This document shows, one piece after another, positions 21,023-33,532 of a stretch of DNA of 64,000 bases. Origin of the DNA: Metabacillus malikii (GTDB lineage Bacteria; Bacillota; Bacilli; Bacillales; Bacillaceae). Both the position numbers and the translations under genes were made by a program. Where the stretch lies: positions 1-64,000 of the forward strand of contig NZ_JAUSUD010000005.1 in NCBI RefSeq assembly GCF_030813355.1, given 5' to 3'. The first letter of the stretch is position 1. Each line of letters starts with the position of its first letter. Below the pieces are notes generated by a model. The model saw nothing but the letters and a program-made list of their open reading frames with translations, did not search any database and was not told the origin of the DNA.

Positions 21023-23277
21023 GTGCGCCCATAAGGGTATTGTAGTTTTTCACCATTTGGCGGTGAATTAGTATAGAACAGCTAATATATCAGCAGACTT
21101 ATCTCAGCGGGAAACCAAAGAGGAAGTGTAGCATGTCTGTTAAAGTCATAAGTCAACTTAGATAGCATATAGTTGCGACTGAATGGCGAGATATAAAAGG
21201 AAGGTATAAGGAAGAAGGCTAAACTGCTTAAAGAATAGACCGAGTGGGAGTATGGTCGCCTGTTAGGAAAGCTATCTGGAACCTAACATCAATCCGTGTA
21301 GATGAAAATTATTACTGTTACACTTGAGGATTAGTACTAAATTGATACTTATTTCCTTATGTTCTTCGAAAAGAGGATTGACACACATATTAAGATATGG
21401 AAAGGTCGAACGTTCCTTCCGATAACCTACCGAGCCAAACTACAATATACTAAATGGGGATTACCTAAGTTGGAGTGCTATTAAAGTAGTGTAGCTATGC
21501 GAAATGCCCTTAACGGTGATAAATTCCAAGTCAGAAGACAAGGAAGATGACGCTGAATATCCAATATGGTAACGGAGCTTCCGTAGTAGTCTGAGCATGG
21601 GAAAACCTTGTACATGGCAAAGGGAAGCAGCTTACATTGTATAAACAACGAGGAAGGGAGCGAAATGCTCTATGCAAAGTTCTGAAAATGTTTTATACAA
21701 TCTATCCAAAAAAGCAAATGAAAAAGATTACACTTTTAAAAGAATATACAGAAATCTATACAATCCTAACTTTTATTATCATGCTTATGAAAATATTCTT
21801 GTTCGTAAAGGACTCGGCGCAAATGGGGTACCGGTTGTTGGTTTTGGCGAGGAACAGATCACATCAATTATTGAAAGTCTTAAAGATGAAAGTTATCAGC
21901 CACAACCTATTAAGAATTCTTCTCCTCGAAACAAGGATAACAAGCAACCATCAATAACCGACCGTATTGTAGAAGAAATTTGCAGAATGCTATTAGACGC
22001 CATCTATGAACCATACTTTCTTGAAGCATCACATGCTTTTAGACCTAAGAAAAGCTGCCATACTGCATTATTACAAGTTAAACAAGCCTTCAATGGAGCT
22101 AGTTGGTTTATTGAAGGAAATATAAAAGGTTTCTATCAAAACATCAACCATCATATTTTAATAAATTTATTAAGAAAACGCATATGTGATGAGAAGTTTT
22201 TAAGATTAATGTGGAAATTTTTAAAGGCAGGCTATACTGAGAATTGGACATTCAATCAAACATATAGTGGTACACCACATGGTGGGAGAATCAGTCCAAT
22301 CCTTGCAAATATTTATCTTAATGAATTCGACTTATATATGATGGACAAGCTCAAAAGGGAATTTGATGTGGATAACTCTAATAGTCGTGAGGAAATTATG
22401 GAGAATAAAATAAACGACATGAGAAACCGCGAAAATAATGCAGCGATGAATCCTAAGTGTCCTTATCCTGGTGAAGGAAGTAAAGGATATAAAAGCTTTT
22501 CGTATGTCCGGTATGCTGACCAATTCATAGTAGGTGTTCAAGGCAATAAAGCAGACTGTAAATTGCTTGAGGATAAAATGAGAGACTTTCTTAAAGAAAA
22601 ACTAAATTTACACTTAACAGAGCAAAAAAAACTTATCACAAATAGTAACAAGCCTGTTAACTTCCTTGGGTATTCTATTAAGGTTATGAAGGGAATTAAT
22701 CATACCAATAGAGTGAATCAGTGTAAAATTAGGCTCTCTATTCCTGATGGAACAATCGAAAAGGTCATCACGAAACATAAGATGGTGAAAGATATTAGTG
22801 AGAAGAATTGGAAAATCCTCCATCGTCCTGAGCTCATTAAGTATACTCCAAAAGCAATTGTTGAAACTTATAATGCTGAGCTGCGTAGTTTATATAGCTA
22901 TTATCGTTTAGCAAATAATGTCTCAGCGAAAATGTCTCAATTACGCTATGTGATGGAGTATAGCTGCCTAAAAACACTCGCAGGAAAATATCGAACAAGT
23001 ATAAGGAAAATAAAAGAAAAGTATAGAGATGGTCAACGTTGGGGGGTCCCTTATGAAACAAGACAAGGGGAAAAGATAGTCTATTTTTTTCACGAGCCCT
23101 TATCGATGAAAAACCATGCAAGTATATTAGAAGTTGATAATCTACCATACAGTTTAAAAAGGATAGATAAAATGTAAGTGGCGAGCCGTATACTCGGAGA
23201 CGAGTACGTACGGTTCTGAAGGGGGTTCTTGGAGACCTGTCACAGCAATGTGAAAAGGCGCTAGGTTCCTACCTAAC
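21023..23277 (+). mobile_element. group II intron 1 in pcrA (2,255 bp)
   Basis: Begins GTGCG (consensus GUGYG) exactly where the helicase frame breaks and ends ...CTAAC, after which TAT CGT TGG resumes motif III. Domain V is 34 bases (23183-23216) with the AGC triad in GAGCCGTA and a GAGA tetraloop; domain VI follows with a candidate branch-point A seven bases from the 3' end. Domain IV encodes an RT/maturase. AATTGA at 21339-21344 is complementary to the last six exon bases TCAATT (candidate EBS1/IBS1), and TGGTC at 21253-21257 to GACCA at 21011-21015 (candidate EBS2/IBS2). Confidence 0.93.
21672..23177 (+). CDS. group II intron 1 RT/maturase, active-site-degenerate
   Basis: Intact 501-residue LtrA-like protein with RT domains and a maturase X domain (about residues 360-470). 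The RT catalytic positions are altered: motif A reads EGNIKGFYQNINH with Asn150 where Asp is required, the YADD box is YADQ (281-284), and GTPQGG is GTPHGGR (200-206). No C-terminal HNH endonuclease is present. Reverse transcription is therefore expected to be lost, while RNA binding and splicing help could remain. The ATG at 21672 follows a purine-rich GGAAGGGAG. It lies in domain IV of the intron within pcrA. Confidence 0.88.
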   Translation: MQSSENVLYNLSKKANEKDYTFKRIYRNLYNPNFYYHAYENILVRKGLGANGVPVVGFGEEQITSIIESLKDESYQPQPIKNSSPRNKDNKQPSITDRIVEEICRMLLDAIYEPYFLEASHAFRPKKSCHTALLQVKQAFNGASWFIEGNIKGFYQNINHHILINLLRKRICDEKFLRLMWKFLKAGYTENWTFNQTYSGTPHGGRISPILANIYLNEFDLYMMDKLKREFDVDNSNSREEIMENKINDMRNRENNAAMNPKCPYPGEGSKGYKSFSYVRYADQFIVGVQGNKADCKLLEDKMRDFLKEKLNLHLTEQKKLITNSNKPVNFLGYSIKVMKGINHTNRVNQCKIRLSIPDGTIEKVITKHKMVKDISEKNWKILHRPELIKYTPKAIVETYNAELRSLYSYYRLANNVSAKMSQLRYVMEYSCLKTLAGKYRTSIRKIKEKYRDGQRWGVPYETRQGEKIVYFFHEPLSMKNHASILEVDNLPYSLKRIDKM

Positions 23278-24322
23278 TATCGTTGGCGTGGAGCAGATAT
23301 CGCGAATATTCTCTCCTTTGAAAATGACTATCCACAAGCGAAAGTCATCCTACTTGAACAGAATTACCGATCGACTAAATTAATTTTAGAAGCTGCTAAT
23401 GAAGTGATCAAACATAATTCAAATCGGAAGCCAAAGAAATTATGGACAGAGAACCTTCAAGGATCAAAAATCTCATATTATCGTGCAGATAATGAGGCTG
23501 CAGAAGGTCAATATGTAGCGGGTAAAATTAAAGAAATAACTGGCTCAGGAAAGAAAAAGTTATCTGATATTGCTATATTATACCGAACGAATGCACAATC
23601 ACGGATTATAGAGGAAGTATTACTCAAGTCAAATATAAACTATACAATCGTCGGTGGGATTAAGTTCTATGATAGGAAAGAAATTAAAGATTTACTTGCA
23701 TATTTGCGGTTGGTAGCAAATCCTGATGATGATATTAGTTTAACTCGTGTGATTAACGTACCTAAACGTGGTGTTGGTTCAACTTCTGTAGACAAAATTG
23801 CTAACTACGCGATTGCACATGATATTTCACTATTTCAGGCGTTAGATGAAATTGAGCAAATTGGTGTTAGTGCTAGAGTTATCAATGCCTTAGTCGAATT
23901 TCGTGAATTAATTCGAAACTTAGGAAATATGCAAGATTATTTATCTGTAACAGAGCTTGCAGAGGAAATTATTGAAAAGTCTGGCTATCGAGAAATGCTC
24001 CAAGTGGAAAAGACATTAGAGGCTCAAAGTAGACTTGAGAATATTGATGAGTTTTTATCTGTTACCCAAACATTTGAAAAACAAAATGAAGATAAAAGTC
24101 TTATAGCATTTTTGACTGATTTAGCCCTTGTTTCAGATATTGATAAGCTTGAAGAAGATGAACAAGGTGAAAATGATGCGATTGTTCTAATGACGTTACA
24201 CTCAGCAAAGGGTCTAGAATTTCCGGTTGTCTTTTTAGTCGGACTTGAGGAAGGAGTCTTCCCGCATAGTCGTTCTCTAATGGAAGAGGATGAGATGGAG
24301 GAAGAAAGAAGGTTAATGTACG
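23278..24322 (+). CDS. pcrA: ATP-dependent DNA helicase PcrA, exon 2
   Basis: Codons 257-604 plus the first base of codon 605. It opens with YRWRGADI, the second half of motif III, continues with LLEQNYRST (IV) and [16 protein letters not shown] (V), and ends at EEERRLMY. It stays in frame throughout with no start codon of its own. The last base, G at 24322, combines with TT at 26877-26878 to make the conserved Val of motif VI. Homology to Bacillus PcrA is continuous across both junctions, which fixes the splice points. Confidence 0.93.
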
Positions 24323-26876
24323 GTGCGTGACGTTAGACAGAAATCGAGGTAACTCGAAGGATTGTCTGGACTAACTTGAGTTAGTAACAACTGAAACTGT
24401 GAGACCACGGTGGGATACCCAAAATAAATCCCATGACTAGATGGCTATTAAGACTCCCCCATGCGTGTTTGGTAACGAATGCGTGTGAAGCGGGGTGAAG
24501 TCGCATCGAGTAGCCCTAACAGGTTAAGCTGAGGAAAGGTTAAACATACTGCGAAAGTGATGCGGATAGGGAGCTATATATGGTTAGGATTTGATAATCA
24601 ATGACGAACTGCTGAATGTACGCCTCGCAAAGCCGACCTTAGAAATGAGGCCGAATTAATTACTTTCCAAAATAGATATCGTACGGTCTATGATGGATGA
24701 AGCTAATGGGTTGCTTCACTCTTCAATGAGAGTGATCGGGGTAAAGGCAGAACCTAAGTATAGTTATATACCTAGCAGTTTCGGAACGTCAGAAGTCCCT
24801 AACGAATGAGTAATAACTTGGGGAACAGCTCGCCTAAGCTGTGAAAGAGTTATGAATAGGGATGGCAGTAGGGGTGTAGTACCAATGAAACTCTGATAAT
24901 AAAGAGTGGAGGGAAGGCCCCAAGTCTAATGAACAGGTTAATCGCTATCCATTATGGAAAGAAGGCGATGTCGATTGAAAACCAAAGATAAGGATATATA
25001 TCGATATGGTATTAATGATATTGAAATCAAACTCTTTGAAAAGTCGTTAGAAAACAAGAGGCATAACCACTTATGGCATTTAGTTATTGAGGAAAGAAAT
25101 ATTCTGTGTTCTATTAAAATTATTAGCGGGAATAAAGGGAGTAAAACACCGGGACCGGATGGTATGGTCTGAAGGATGTACTAAAAAATGATATTGAGGA
25201 AGTCATAAGACAGATTAAATATCGACTTTTCGGAAGAATTCGTGGCAAAGCCAGACAAGTTATGATTCCAAAGGAGAACGGTAAATTTAGACCCCTTGGT
25301 ATCGCTAATATTTACGATAGAATTGCACAACAATGCGTAAAGAATATCTTGGAACCAATCTTAGAAGCACAGTTTAATCCAGAAAGCTTTGGCTTCAGGA
25401 AAAATCGAAATGCTCAAGAATGTTTATCATATATTGCAACTAGTCTTCAATTTAATAATGAAGGTCATATTTATGACTGTGACCTGAAAAATTACTTTGA
25501 TACAGTGAAAATTGATAAGGTTTTAGATAAACTCAGAATAAACCATAACATTCATGACTTGGCATTTCTCAAATGTGTGAAGAGATTGATGTGGATTGAT
25601 TTAATCCAGCCAAAAGAAACCTATAAAGGTACTGGTCTTAGACAAGGTACAATCTTAGGTCCTTTGTTAGCGAATGTAATGCTACATGATTTTGAATTAA
25701 GATTAAATGAAGTAAATGGATTTAAACGTAACAATGGTCGAGAGATTATTCAAAATCCAAATATCTTTAAGAATCATAGCAAGAATTACAAACGTGGCAG
25801 GGAGTTTTACTTTAATTGGTTGGGTAGTCGCAGAGTAGTAAAAATCGTAAGGTATGCTGATGACTTCATTCTAATTAGTAAAGGAAAATATGATATATAT
25901 GATGCGATAATGATATTTGAGGATTGGTGTAAAGAGAATGAATTAGAGATTAATCAAGAGAAAACAAAACTGATTACCTTAAATGGGGAAACGGTACTTG
26001 AATTCCTTGGTTATAAACTTAAAAAAACTTTTTCAGATAAAAGAGGTTCATTTTTAATTTCACCAAAGAATCAAACGAGAATATGGAAAGAAACAAAAAA
26101 GAGACTCGAATGGAGTCTCAGAAATAACAACATTGACTATTTTATCATATATATCAGAGGAATATTCCAATACTTTAATATTTGTACCAATTTAACTTGG
26201 CTGATTAGCAGAATACAACTTCTCTTAATTAAACTCAGAGATAGGAGAAGAAATAAATTCGGCATTAAGAAAGAAGTAGGAGAGACAATTTATTTTACAA
26301 TAAAGGGAATTAAACTCGATGTCTGGGATATGAGGAAACATAGTATTAAAAATACGAACGATTATATGTACGAGGTAAATAAGCTATGGTACCCGAACAA
26401 TGAAAGATATAAATCATTGGAATGGGTAAAGCATTTCTTTGAAAACCGAGTATTCACTGATCGTAATTCTGCGAATGTGATTTATATTCCGAGCCTACTA
26501 AATAGCCGAAAGAAAGAGCCGTTACTTGGTACAGAATATTTAACAATACCACCGCAAGAAATACAGATTCATCATAAAGTTCCGTTAAGCCGTGGTGGTA
26601 AGGATGAATACAAAAACCTGATTTTACTATCTAAAACAAGTCATAAACTAGTTCATGATAAAAACCTTACGTTAGAACGACTACCAGCTTATATTAATTT
26701 AAAAGAACTCAATAAACTAAGGAAATACTGTGGTTTTGCAAAACTATAACGAAATTCAATTAGGCGTATTTTGTAACCTGTTAATTAGATGGAACGCCGT
26801 GTGCGGTGAAAGTCGCACGCACGGTGTGGGGTGGGGGAAAAACTAGAGATAATATCAAAGGTTTACCTATCACCAT
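24323..26876 (+). mobile_element. group II intron 2 in pcrA (2,554 bp)
   Basis: Begins GTGCG inside codon 605 (phase 1) and ends CACCAT, giving the AY 3' end. Domain V at about 26793-26827 has CGC in place of the AGC triad and a GAAA tetraloop; domain VI has a candidate branch A eight bases from the end. CGTACG at 24680-24685 can pair with exon bases TGTACG (candidate EBS1/IBS1, one wobble). Domain IV encodes a frameshifted RT-HNH protein. It is clearly different in sequence from intron 1, so the two arrived separately. Confidence 0.92.
24954..26749 (+). pseudogene. group II intron 2 RT-maturase-HNH, frameshifted
   Basis: Two frames together make one intron-encoded protein. The first (24954-25172) covers the RT0/RT1 region up to KTPGPDGM, then stops. 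The second frame is open from about 25170 (LKDVLKNDIEEV...) and includes KFRPLGIANIYDR, motif A CDLKNYFD, RQGTILGPLLAN, an intact RYADD box, the X domain and a C-terminal HNH (IQIHHKVPLSRGGKDEYKNLILL). One base appears to be missing near 25161-25172. Catalytic residues are otherwise sound, so the break is recent, a sequencing error, or bypassed by frameshifting. Confidence 0.88.
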
Positions 26877-27289
26877 TTGGCGTAACACGTGCAGAACAAG
26901 AACTATATTTAACAAATGCTAAAATGCGTACACTATTTGGACGTACAAATATTAATCCTGAATCAAGATTTATTGCTGAGATACCTGATGAATTAATAGA
27001 AGATGTTAATAATAGTATGAAGAAGAAAGCAGCACCTGCTGCATCCTCTATGAATTCAGGACGCAAAGTTGAAAAGCGCCCGCCTGTATCGAGGCCAATA
27101 GCAAGAGCTACAGGTGGAGATGACCTCCCGTGGGCTGTCGGAGATAAAGCCGAGCATAAAAAATGGGGAACTGGAACGGTAGTCAGTGTGAAGGGTTCTG
27201 GTGAAGGAATGGAGCTGGATATTGCTTTCCCAAGCCCTGTTGGCATTAAACGCCTCCTTGCTAAGTTTGCACCAATCAATCGTGTGTAA
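26877..27289 (+). CDS. pcrA: ATP-dependent DNA helicase PcrA, exon 3
   Basis: C-terminal 137 residues: motif [16 protein letters not shown], the [13 protein letters not shown] segment, a variable basic linker, and the C-terminal tudor-like domain ([22 protein letters not shown], then [12 protein letters not shown]). In B. subtilis this last domain contacts RNA polymerase. There is no start codon in the exon: an in-frame ATG at 26831 lies inside the intron. It is followed 39 bases later by ligA, as usual. Confidence 0.93.
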
Positions 27290-27301
27290 AAGGATTTGTA
27301 A

Positions 27302-29335
<2,034 letters not shown>

Positions 29336-29350
29336 GAGGTGTTGAGACAC

Positions 29351-30568
29351 TTGAAAAGGATATTAGTAATGGTGCTATCAAGTATATTTGTATTAACTGC
29401 TTGTGCACCTAACTTTGGAGAGCAAGAAGAAATCGTGCAGGAAACGGAAGACGACTCTAAGGAACAGGCGATTATACCGAAATATAATAAAGCGGGTTAT
29501 TATCAAACGCCATTAAGTCAAAAAGAAGGCGAACCTAGCTATAAACCAGGGGAAGCTCGTGGTGTCGTTGCTGAAAATTTAAATACACGGCTTGATATTG
29601 ATGAATTTGAAACAGGGTTAATGAGAATTGCCCAAGATACATTTTCTCCTGATACGTATTTGTTTCAAGAAGGACAATATTTAAAAGGGGATGTCATCAA
29701 CAGCTGGTTAAAAAGGCAAAAAACTGCTGAAGAAGCAAAGGTTGCACAAGCAGAGCTCGATGAAAAGAAAAAGGATGAAAAGTATACAGAACTTGGTTTA
29801 AATCCTGCCCTGCCTGAGGGTGAACCATCTACACTCGAGCAGAGAAATCAAGATAATCCTATCTATTTAGCTCATATTATTGAACACAATTATCTTATCC
29901 GAAAAGATGATGATGCGATTCAACTTGATGGGATGGTGATAGGGCTTGCGATGAATTCCGTTCATTACTACAAGCAAAAAGATGGATTTGAACGTGAGCA
30001 TAAGATACCAAGAGATGTATTGTTAGAGAAAGGGAAGGAAATAGCTGAGAAAGTTTTACAACGTATGAGAAACACAAAAGGTGTCGGTAATGTGCCAATC
30101 GTTTTTGCAATTTATGAGCAAGAAGAAAAAAAGTCGATTGTACCAGGAAATTTTATTGCTAAAGCTGAAGTAAAGCAAGGCAGTAATAGTTTTGGTAAAT
30201 GGGAAACAATTGACGAAGATTATGTTTTCTTCCCTTCTCCAGGAGGGACACAGGATTATCGCGAGGATGCCCAAAGATTTGACCAATTTAAAGGTGAAAT
30301 TGAGAGCTTTTTTCCGAACTACACAGGTGTAATCGGAAAAGCTTTCTATAAAAACGGAGAAATGAATTATATTGACATAGAAATTCCGATGCAATTTTAT
30401 TCAAAAGGGGAAGTTATTGCCTTTACCCAATTCGTTGCGAGCGAGGTCATGGAGTATTTTCCGGATTATATATCACTTGAAGTAAACATCATGTCTAATT
30501 CAGGTCAAGAAGCGCTCATTTTAAGAGAACCGAAACAGGACGAACCAACTGTTCATATTTATAAATAA
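29351..30568 (+). CDS. yerH: CamS-family lipoprotein YerH
   Basis: About 405-residue CamS (sex pheromone cAM373 precursor) family lipoprotein. The N-terminal signal ends in the lipobox LTAC. The family core spans most of the protein, with INELAP-like features absent and a conserved NTKGVGNVPIVFAIYEQ segment near residue 240. The start is probably the TTG at 29351, with AAGAGGTG nine bases upstream; GTG 29339 is the alternative. It lies immediately after ligA, as in B. subtilis. Function in Bacillus is unknown. Confidence 0.87.
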   Translation: MKRILVMVLSSIFVLTACAPNFGEQEEIVQETEDDSKEQAIIPKYNKAGYYQTPLSQKEGEPSYKPGEARGVVAENLNTRLDIDEFETGLMRIAQDTFSPDTYLFQEGQYLKGDVINSWLKRQKTAEEAKVAQAELDEKKKDEKYTELGLNPALPEGEPSTLEQRNQDNPIYLAHIIEHNYLIRKDDDAIQLDGMVIGLAMNSVHYYKQKDGFEREHKIPRDVLLEKGKEIAEKVLQRMRNTKGVGNVPIVFAIYEQEEKKSIVPGNFIAKAEVKQGSNSFGKWETIDEDYVFFPSPGGTQDYREDAQRFDQFKGEIESFFPNYTGVIGKAFYKNGEMNYIDIEIPMQFYSKGEVIAFTQFVASEVMEYFPDYISLEVNIMSNSGQEALILREPKQDEPTVHIYK

Positions 30569-30572
30569 TGAA

Positions 30573-30690
30573 AAAGAGGGTAACTCATTAAGGTTTGACA
30601 CATTCACCAAACACATATATAGAATGCAGTTTGTAATCTATATATATGTTTGAGAGAGGTCTGAACCTTTACGAGTTTGCCCTCTTTTTT
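30573..30690 (+). terminator. terminator after yerH
   Basis: GAGGGTAACTC (30576-30586) pairs with GAGTTTGCCCTC (30673-30684) and is followed by TTTTTT. An inner arm pair AAGGTT/AACCTT and an ATATAT-rich stem make a long nested hairpin. It ends the pcrA-ligA-yerH transcript. Confidence 0.82.
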
Positions 30691-30857
30691 ATCTGATTAG
30701 TTGTGACGGTAACAGACTATGTTACTAGATACGAATTGATAATCATTTCTATCATTCCCCTTGCATACGAATGAACAAGAGACGTTCCTAGTAGTCTTGG
30801 CTTCAAAAATTGAATAGCAGTTGTTTTGATGAAAAAATGACAAGGGGGCGTTAAATA

Positions 30858-32405
30858 ATGGTCGTACCTTATAAACATGAACCTTTTACTGACTTTTCAA
30901 ACGTCAAAAATCAACAACAATTTCTAGCTGGTTTACAAACTGTGGAGTCGTATATCGGTAAAGATTATCCACTTGTTATCGGTGGGGAAAGAGTGCAAAC
31001 AAAAGAGCGTATCGTTTCGATTAATCCAGCAAACAAGGAAGAGGTTATTGGTACAGTTTCAAAGGCATCACAAGAGCATGCAGAAAAAGCAATGCAGGTG
31101 GCTGAAGCAACATTTGAGACTTGGAGGAAGACGAAGCCGGAAATGCGAGCAGATATATTATTCCGCTCGGCAGCGATTATTCGTCGACGGAAACATGAAT
31201 TCTCGGCCCTTCTAGTGAAAGAGGTTGGAAAACCGTGGAATGAAGCAGATGCTGATACTGCTGAGGCCATTGACTTCTTGGAGTATTATGGCAGACAGAT
31301 GCTACAATTAAAAGATGGAGTGAAAGTTGAAAGTCGCCCAATTGAATATAATCGGTATACCTATATTCCTTTAGGGGTTGGGATTATAATATCACCATGG
31401 AATTTTGCCTTTGCAATTATGGCAGGGATGACTGCAGCTGCTGTTGTAACAGGAAACACAGTTTTGCTTAAACCAGCCAGTGCAACACCAGTGATTGCAG
31501 CAAAATTTTTAGAGGTATTAGAGGAGGCAGGATTACCTGAAGGTGTTGTTAACTACGTACCCGGAAGTGGAGCTGAGGTTGGGGATTACTTAGTTGACCA
31601 TCCAAAAACAAGGTTCATTAGCTTCACGGGTTCAAGAGAAGTAGGTATACGTATTTATGAACGTGCTGCAAAAGTTCATGATGGTCAAATATGGTTAAAG
31701 CGAGTCATTGCAGAGATGGGTGGAAAAGATACGATTGTTGTCGATTCTACAGCAGACCTCGAACTTGCGGCAAAATCGATTGTTGCTTCTGCATTTGGCT
31801 TTTCTGGGCAAAAATGTTCAGCTTGTTCACGTGCTGTCATTATAGAAGATGTATATGATGATGTGTTAGAACGTGTTGTAGACATAACGAAACAATTGAC
31901 TGTCGGGGAAACGAAACAACCTACAGTGTTTATGGGACCTGTCATCGATGAAGCCGCCTTTGAAAAGATTTGTGAGTATATTGAAATCGGTAAGAAAGAA
32001 GGACGATTGGTAGCAGGTGGAACAAGTGATAAGTCAAAGGGGTTTTTTATTGAACCGACGATATTTGCTGATGTAGATAAAAATGCTCAGATTATGAAAG
32101 AGGAGATTTTCGGTCCAGTCGTTGCATTTTGTAAGGCAAAGGACTTTGATGATGCGATTAGCATTGCAAATAATACTGAATATGGATTAACTGGTGCCGT
32201 ACTAACGAATAATCGTGAGCATATTGAACAGGCTCGAGAAGACTTCCATGTTGGTAATTTGTACTTTAATCGCGGTTGTACAGGTGCGATTGTCGGATAT
32301 CAACCATTTGGAGGGTTTAATATGTCTGGCACTGATTCTAAGGCAGGTGGACCTGACTATTTACTGCTACACATGCAAGCTAAAACAACATCAGAAATGC
32401 TATAA
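30858..32405 (+). CDS. pruA: 1-pyrroline-5-carboxylate dehydrogenase
   Basis: A 515-residue aldehyde dehydrogenase oxidising glutamate semialdehyde/P5C to glutamate with NAD. It closely follows Bacillus RocA/PutC: EPFTDF at the N-terminus, the SPWNFA site, catalytic Glu in AEMGGKD and catalytic Cys in [16 protein letters not shown] lies upstream of the ATG. It is a single gene between terminators; putP, the proline transporter, follows on the same strand after a minus-strand gene. No proline dehydrogenase is in the window. Confidence 0.95.
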   Translation: MVVPYKHEPFTDFSNVKNQQQFLAGLQTVESYIGKDYPLVIGGERVQTKERIVSINPANKEEVIGTVSKASQEHAEKAMQVAEATFETWRKTKPEMRADILFRSAAIIRRRKHEFSALLVKEVGKPWNEADADTAEAIDFLEYYGRQMLQLKDGVKVESRPIEYNRYTYIPLGVGIIISPWNFAFAIMAGMTAAAVVTGNTVLLKPASATPVIAAKFLEVLEEAGLPEGVVNYVPGSGAEVGDYLVDHPKTRFISFTGSREVGIRIYERAAKVHDGQIWLKRVIAEMGGKDTIVVDSTADLELAAKSIVASAFGFSGQKCSACSRAVIIEDVYDDVLERVVDITKQLTVGETKQPTVFMGPVIDEAAFEKICEYIEIGKKEGRLVAGGTSDKSKGFFIEPTIFADVDKNAQIMKEEIFGPVVAFCKAKDFDDAISIANNTEYGLTGAVLTNNREHIEQAREDFHVGNLYFNRGCTGAIVGYQPFGGFNMSGTDSKAGGPDYLLLHMQAKTTSEML

Positions 32406-32691
32406 TACAAGACAATTTTTATAAAACCTTTATAACATACTCGTATTGGCGGTATCGACTAAATCTCTTAGGTGTTCTCCTTAAAATAAATCATCAATAA
32501 TTTATCAATTTCACCCATATATTCCTTAGATTTAGTCGTTCCTTTCCATTTAATAAGTTAATGAACAAACCGTCTTCAATTAGAATTCCTCCATTCGACA
32601 CCTACTCAATACATTATTGTTTAAATCAGATTCAAGTAACTTGGTGTCAGATAAATGAGGCACACACATGCTCATTTAGTCATCTCTTTTT
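32406..32691. other. intergenic interval with possible gene remnant
   Basis: Read on the minus strand, about 30 codons near 32480-32590 are open (ILIEDGLFINLLNGKE...), with protein-like composition but no start or ribosome site. It could be a decayed gene fragment. I could not assign it to a family. Confidence 0.3.
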
Positions 32692-33114
32692 TTATCCTTT
32701 CCAATAAAAGCGGCCGTCATAGCCTTTATCGGGATTTGCTATATTCGCATCCTCAGTTGTTTGCGACTTTGGTTGATCGTCCTTGTTTTGAGTATCTGAA
32801 GATTCGCTCTGTTGATTATTAACGACAGAGCGTTTTTCATTTAGCATATCTATTATTTGGATAGAGGCTTCTGTACGTTTTTGAAACTCGGTTATAAACA
32901 CAGCAACTGCTAGTATTAGGCCACCACCTATTAAACAAGTAAGATATGGGGTAGTTGTCCCAGCTAATTGAACTAATATTAAGCTTGGATTGTAGGTATC
33001 ATACATTACTTGCTCAGCTTTAATCGCTCGATTCAACATAGAAAGATGATTTATAAGACCTACAAAACCGATAATAATTAAGAAAATACCAAGAATATAT
33101 AGGGATTTTTTCAA
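32692..33114 (-). CDS. hypothetical two-helix membrane protein
   Basis: About 140 residues. Two hydrophobic segments (residues about 5-23, and about 55-75 containing LTCLIGGGLILAVAVFI) flank a short extracellular-type loop. A hydrophilic C-terminal tail rich in Q, S, D and N ends in GRFYWKG. Start chosen at a TTG (33114), with AGGAG eight bases upstream; the ATG at 33159 has no ribosome site. I do not recognise the family. It is transcribed against putP. Confidence 0.6.
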   Translation of the reverse strand: MKKSLYILGIFLIIIGFVGLINHLSMLNRAIKAEQVMYDTYNPSLILVQLAGTTTPYLTCLIGGGLILAVAVFITEFQKRTEASIQIIDMLNEKRSVVNNQQSESSDTQNKDDQPKSQTTEDANIANPDKGYDGRFYWKG

Positions 33115-33532
33115 ATTTGCCACTCCTGATTGAAACATATTTATTAGTAATACTAACATGTAATTTTTTTAACAGCTAGAACAAAAGAGTAATTCTTCTT
33201 CTAATAAATGTGTAAAAGTAACCTGTAAATTTTTACATAAATTGGACAAAATTCTACTAGATTTTTAAAAAATTCAAAACTTAATTTTATAAATTTTTGT
33301 GAATAGATATAATGTATTCTTTTGTATATTGCAAAAAAACAACAATATAGTGTATATTTATGCATTTTTAAGGAGTGAGAATTAAGTGTCATTTGTTCCG
33401 TTTGTCAGATTGTGTTACGCTTGTACATGACTTCTTTCCGCACTTAATCCTGCTATTGTATTTTTCTTATCATCATGAAATTGCATAAGCTTGCATATGG
33501 ATTTGTTATAACCTTATTAGGAGGTGAGTTGG
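33115..33532. other. AT-rich divergent promoter region
   Basis: A divergent control region between the minus-strand membrane protein and the putP unit, with long A/T runs. No clear operator or riboswitch was recognised. Confidence 0.4.

Noticed and set aside
21637-21957. 106-codon frame at the start of the intron 1 ORF
   Set aside because: Alternative frame overlapping the real maturase; no RT or other motif.
20255-27289. pcrA as a decayed pseudogene
   Set aside because: Exons join in frame at both predicted intron ends with every helicase motif intact, so splicing explains the breaks better than decay.
30748-30765. Fur-box-like TGATAATCATTTCTATCA upstream of pruA
   Set aside because: Only the left half matches well; there is no iron-related gene here, so I did not annotate it.
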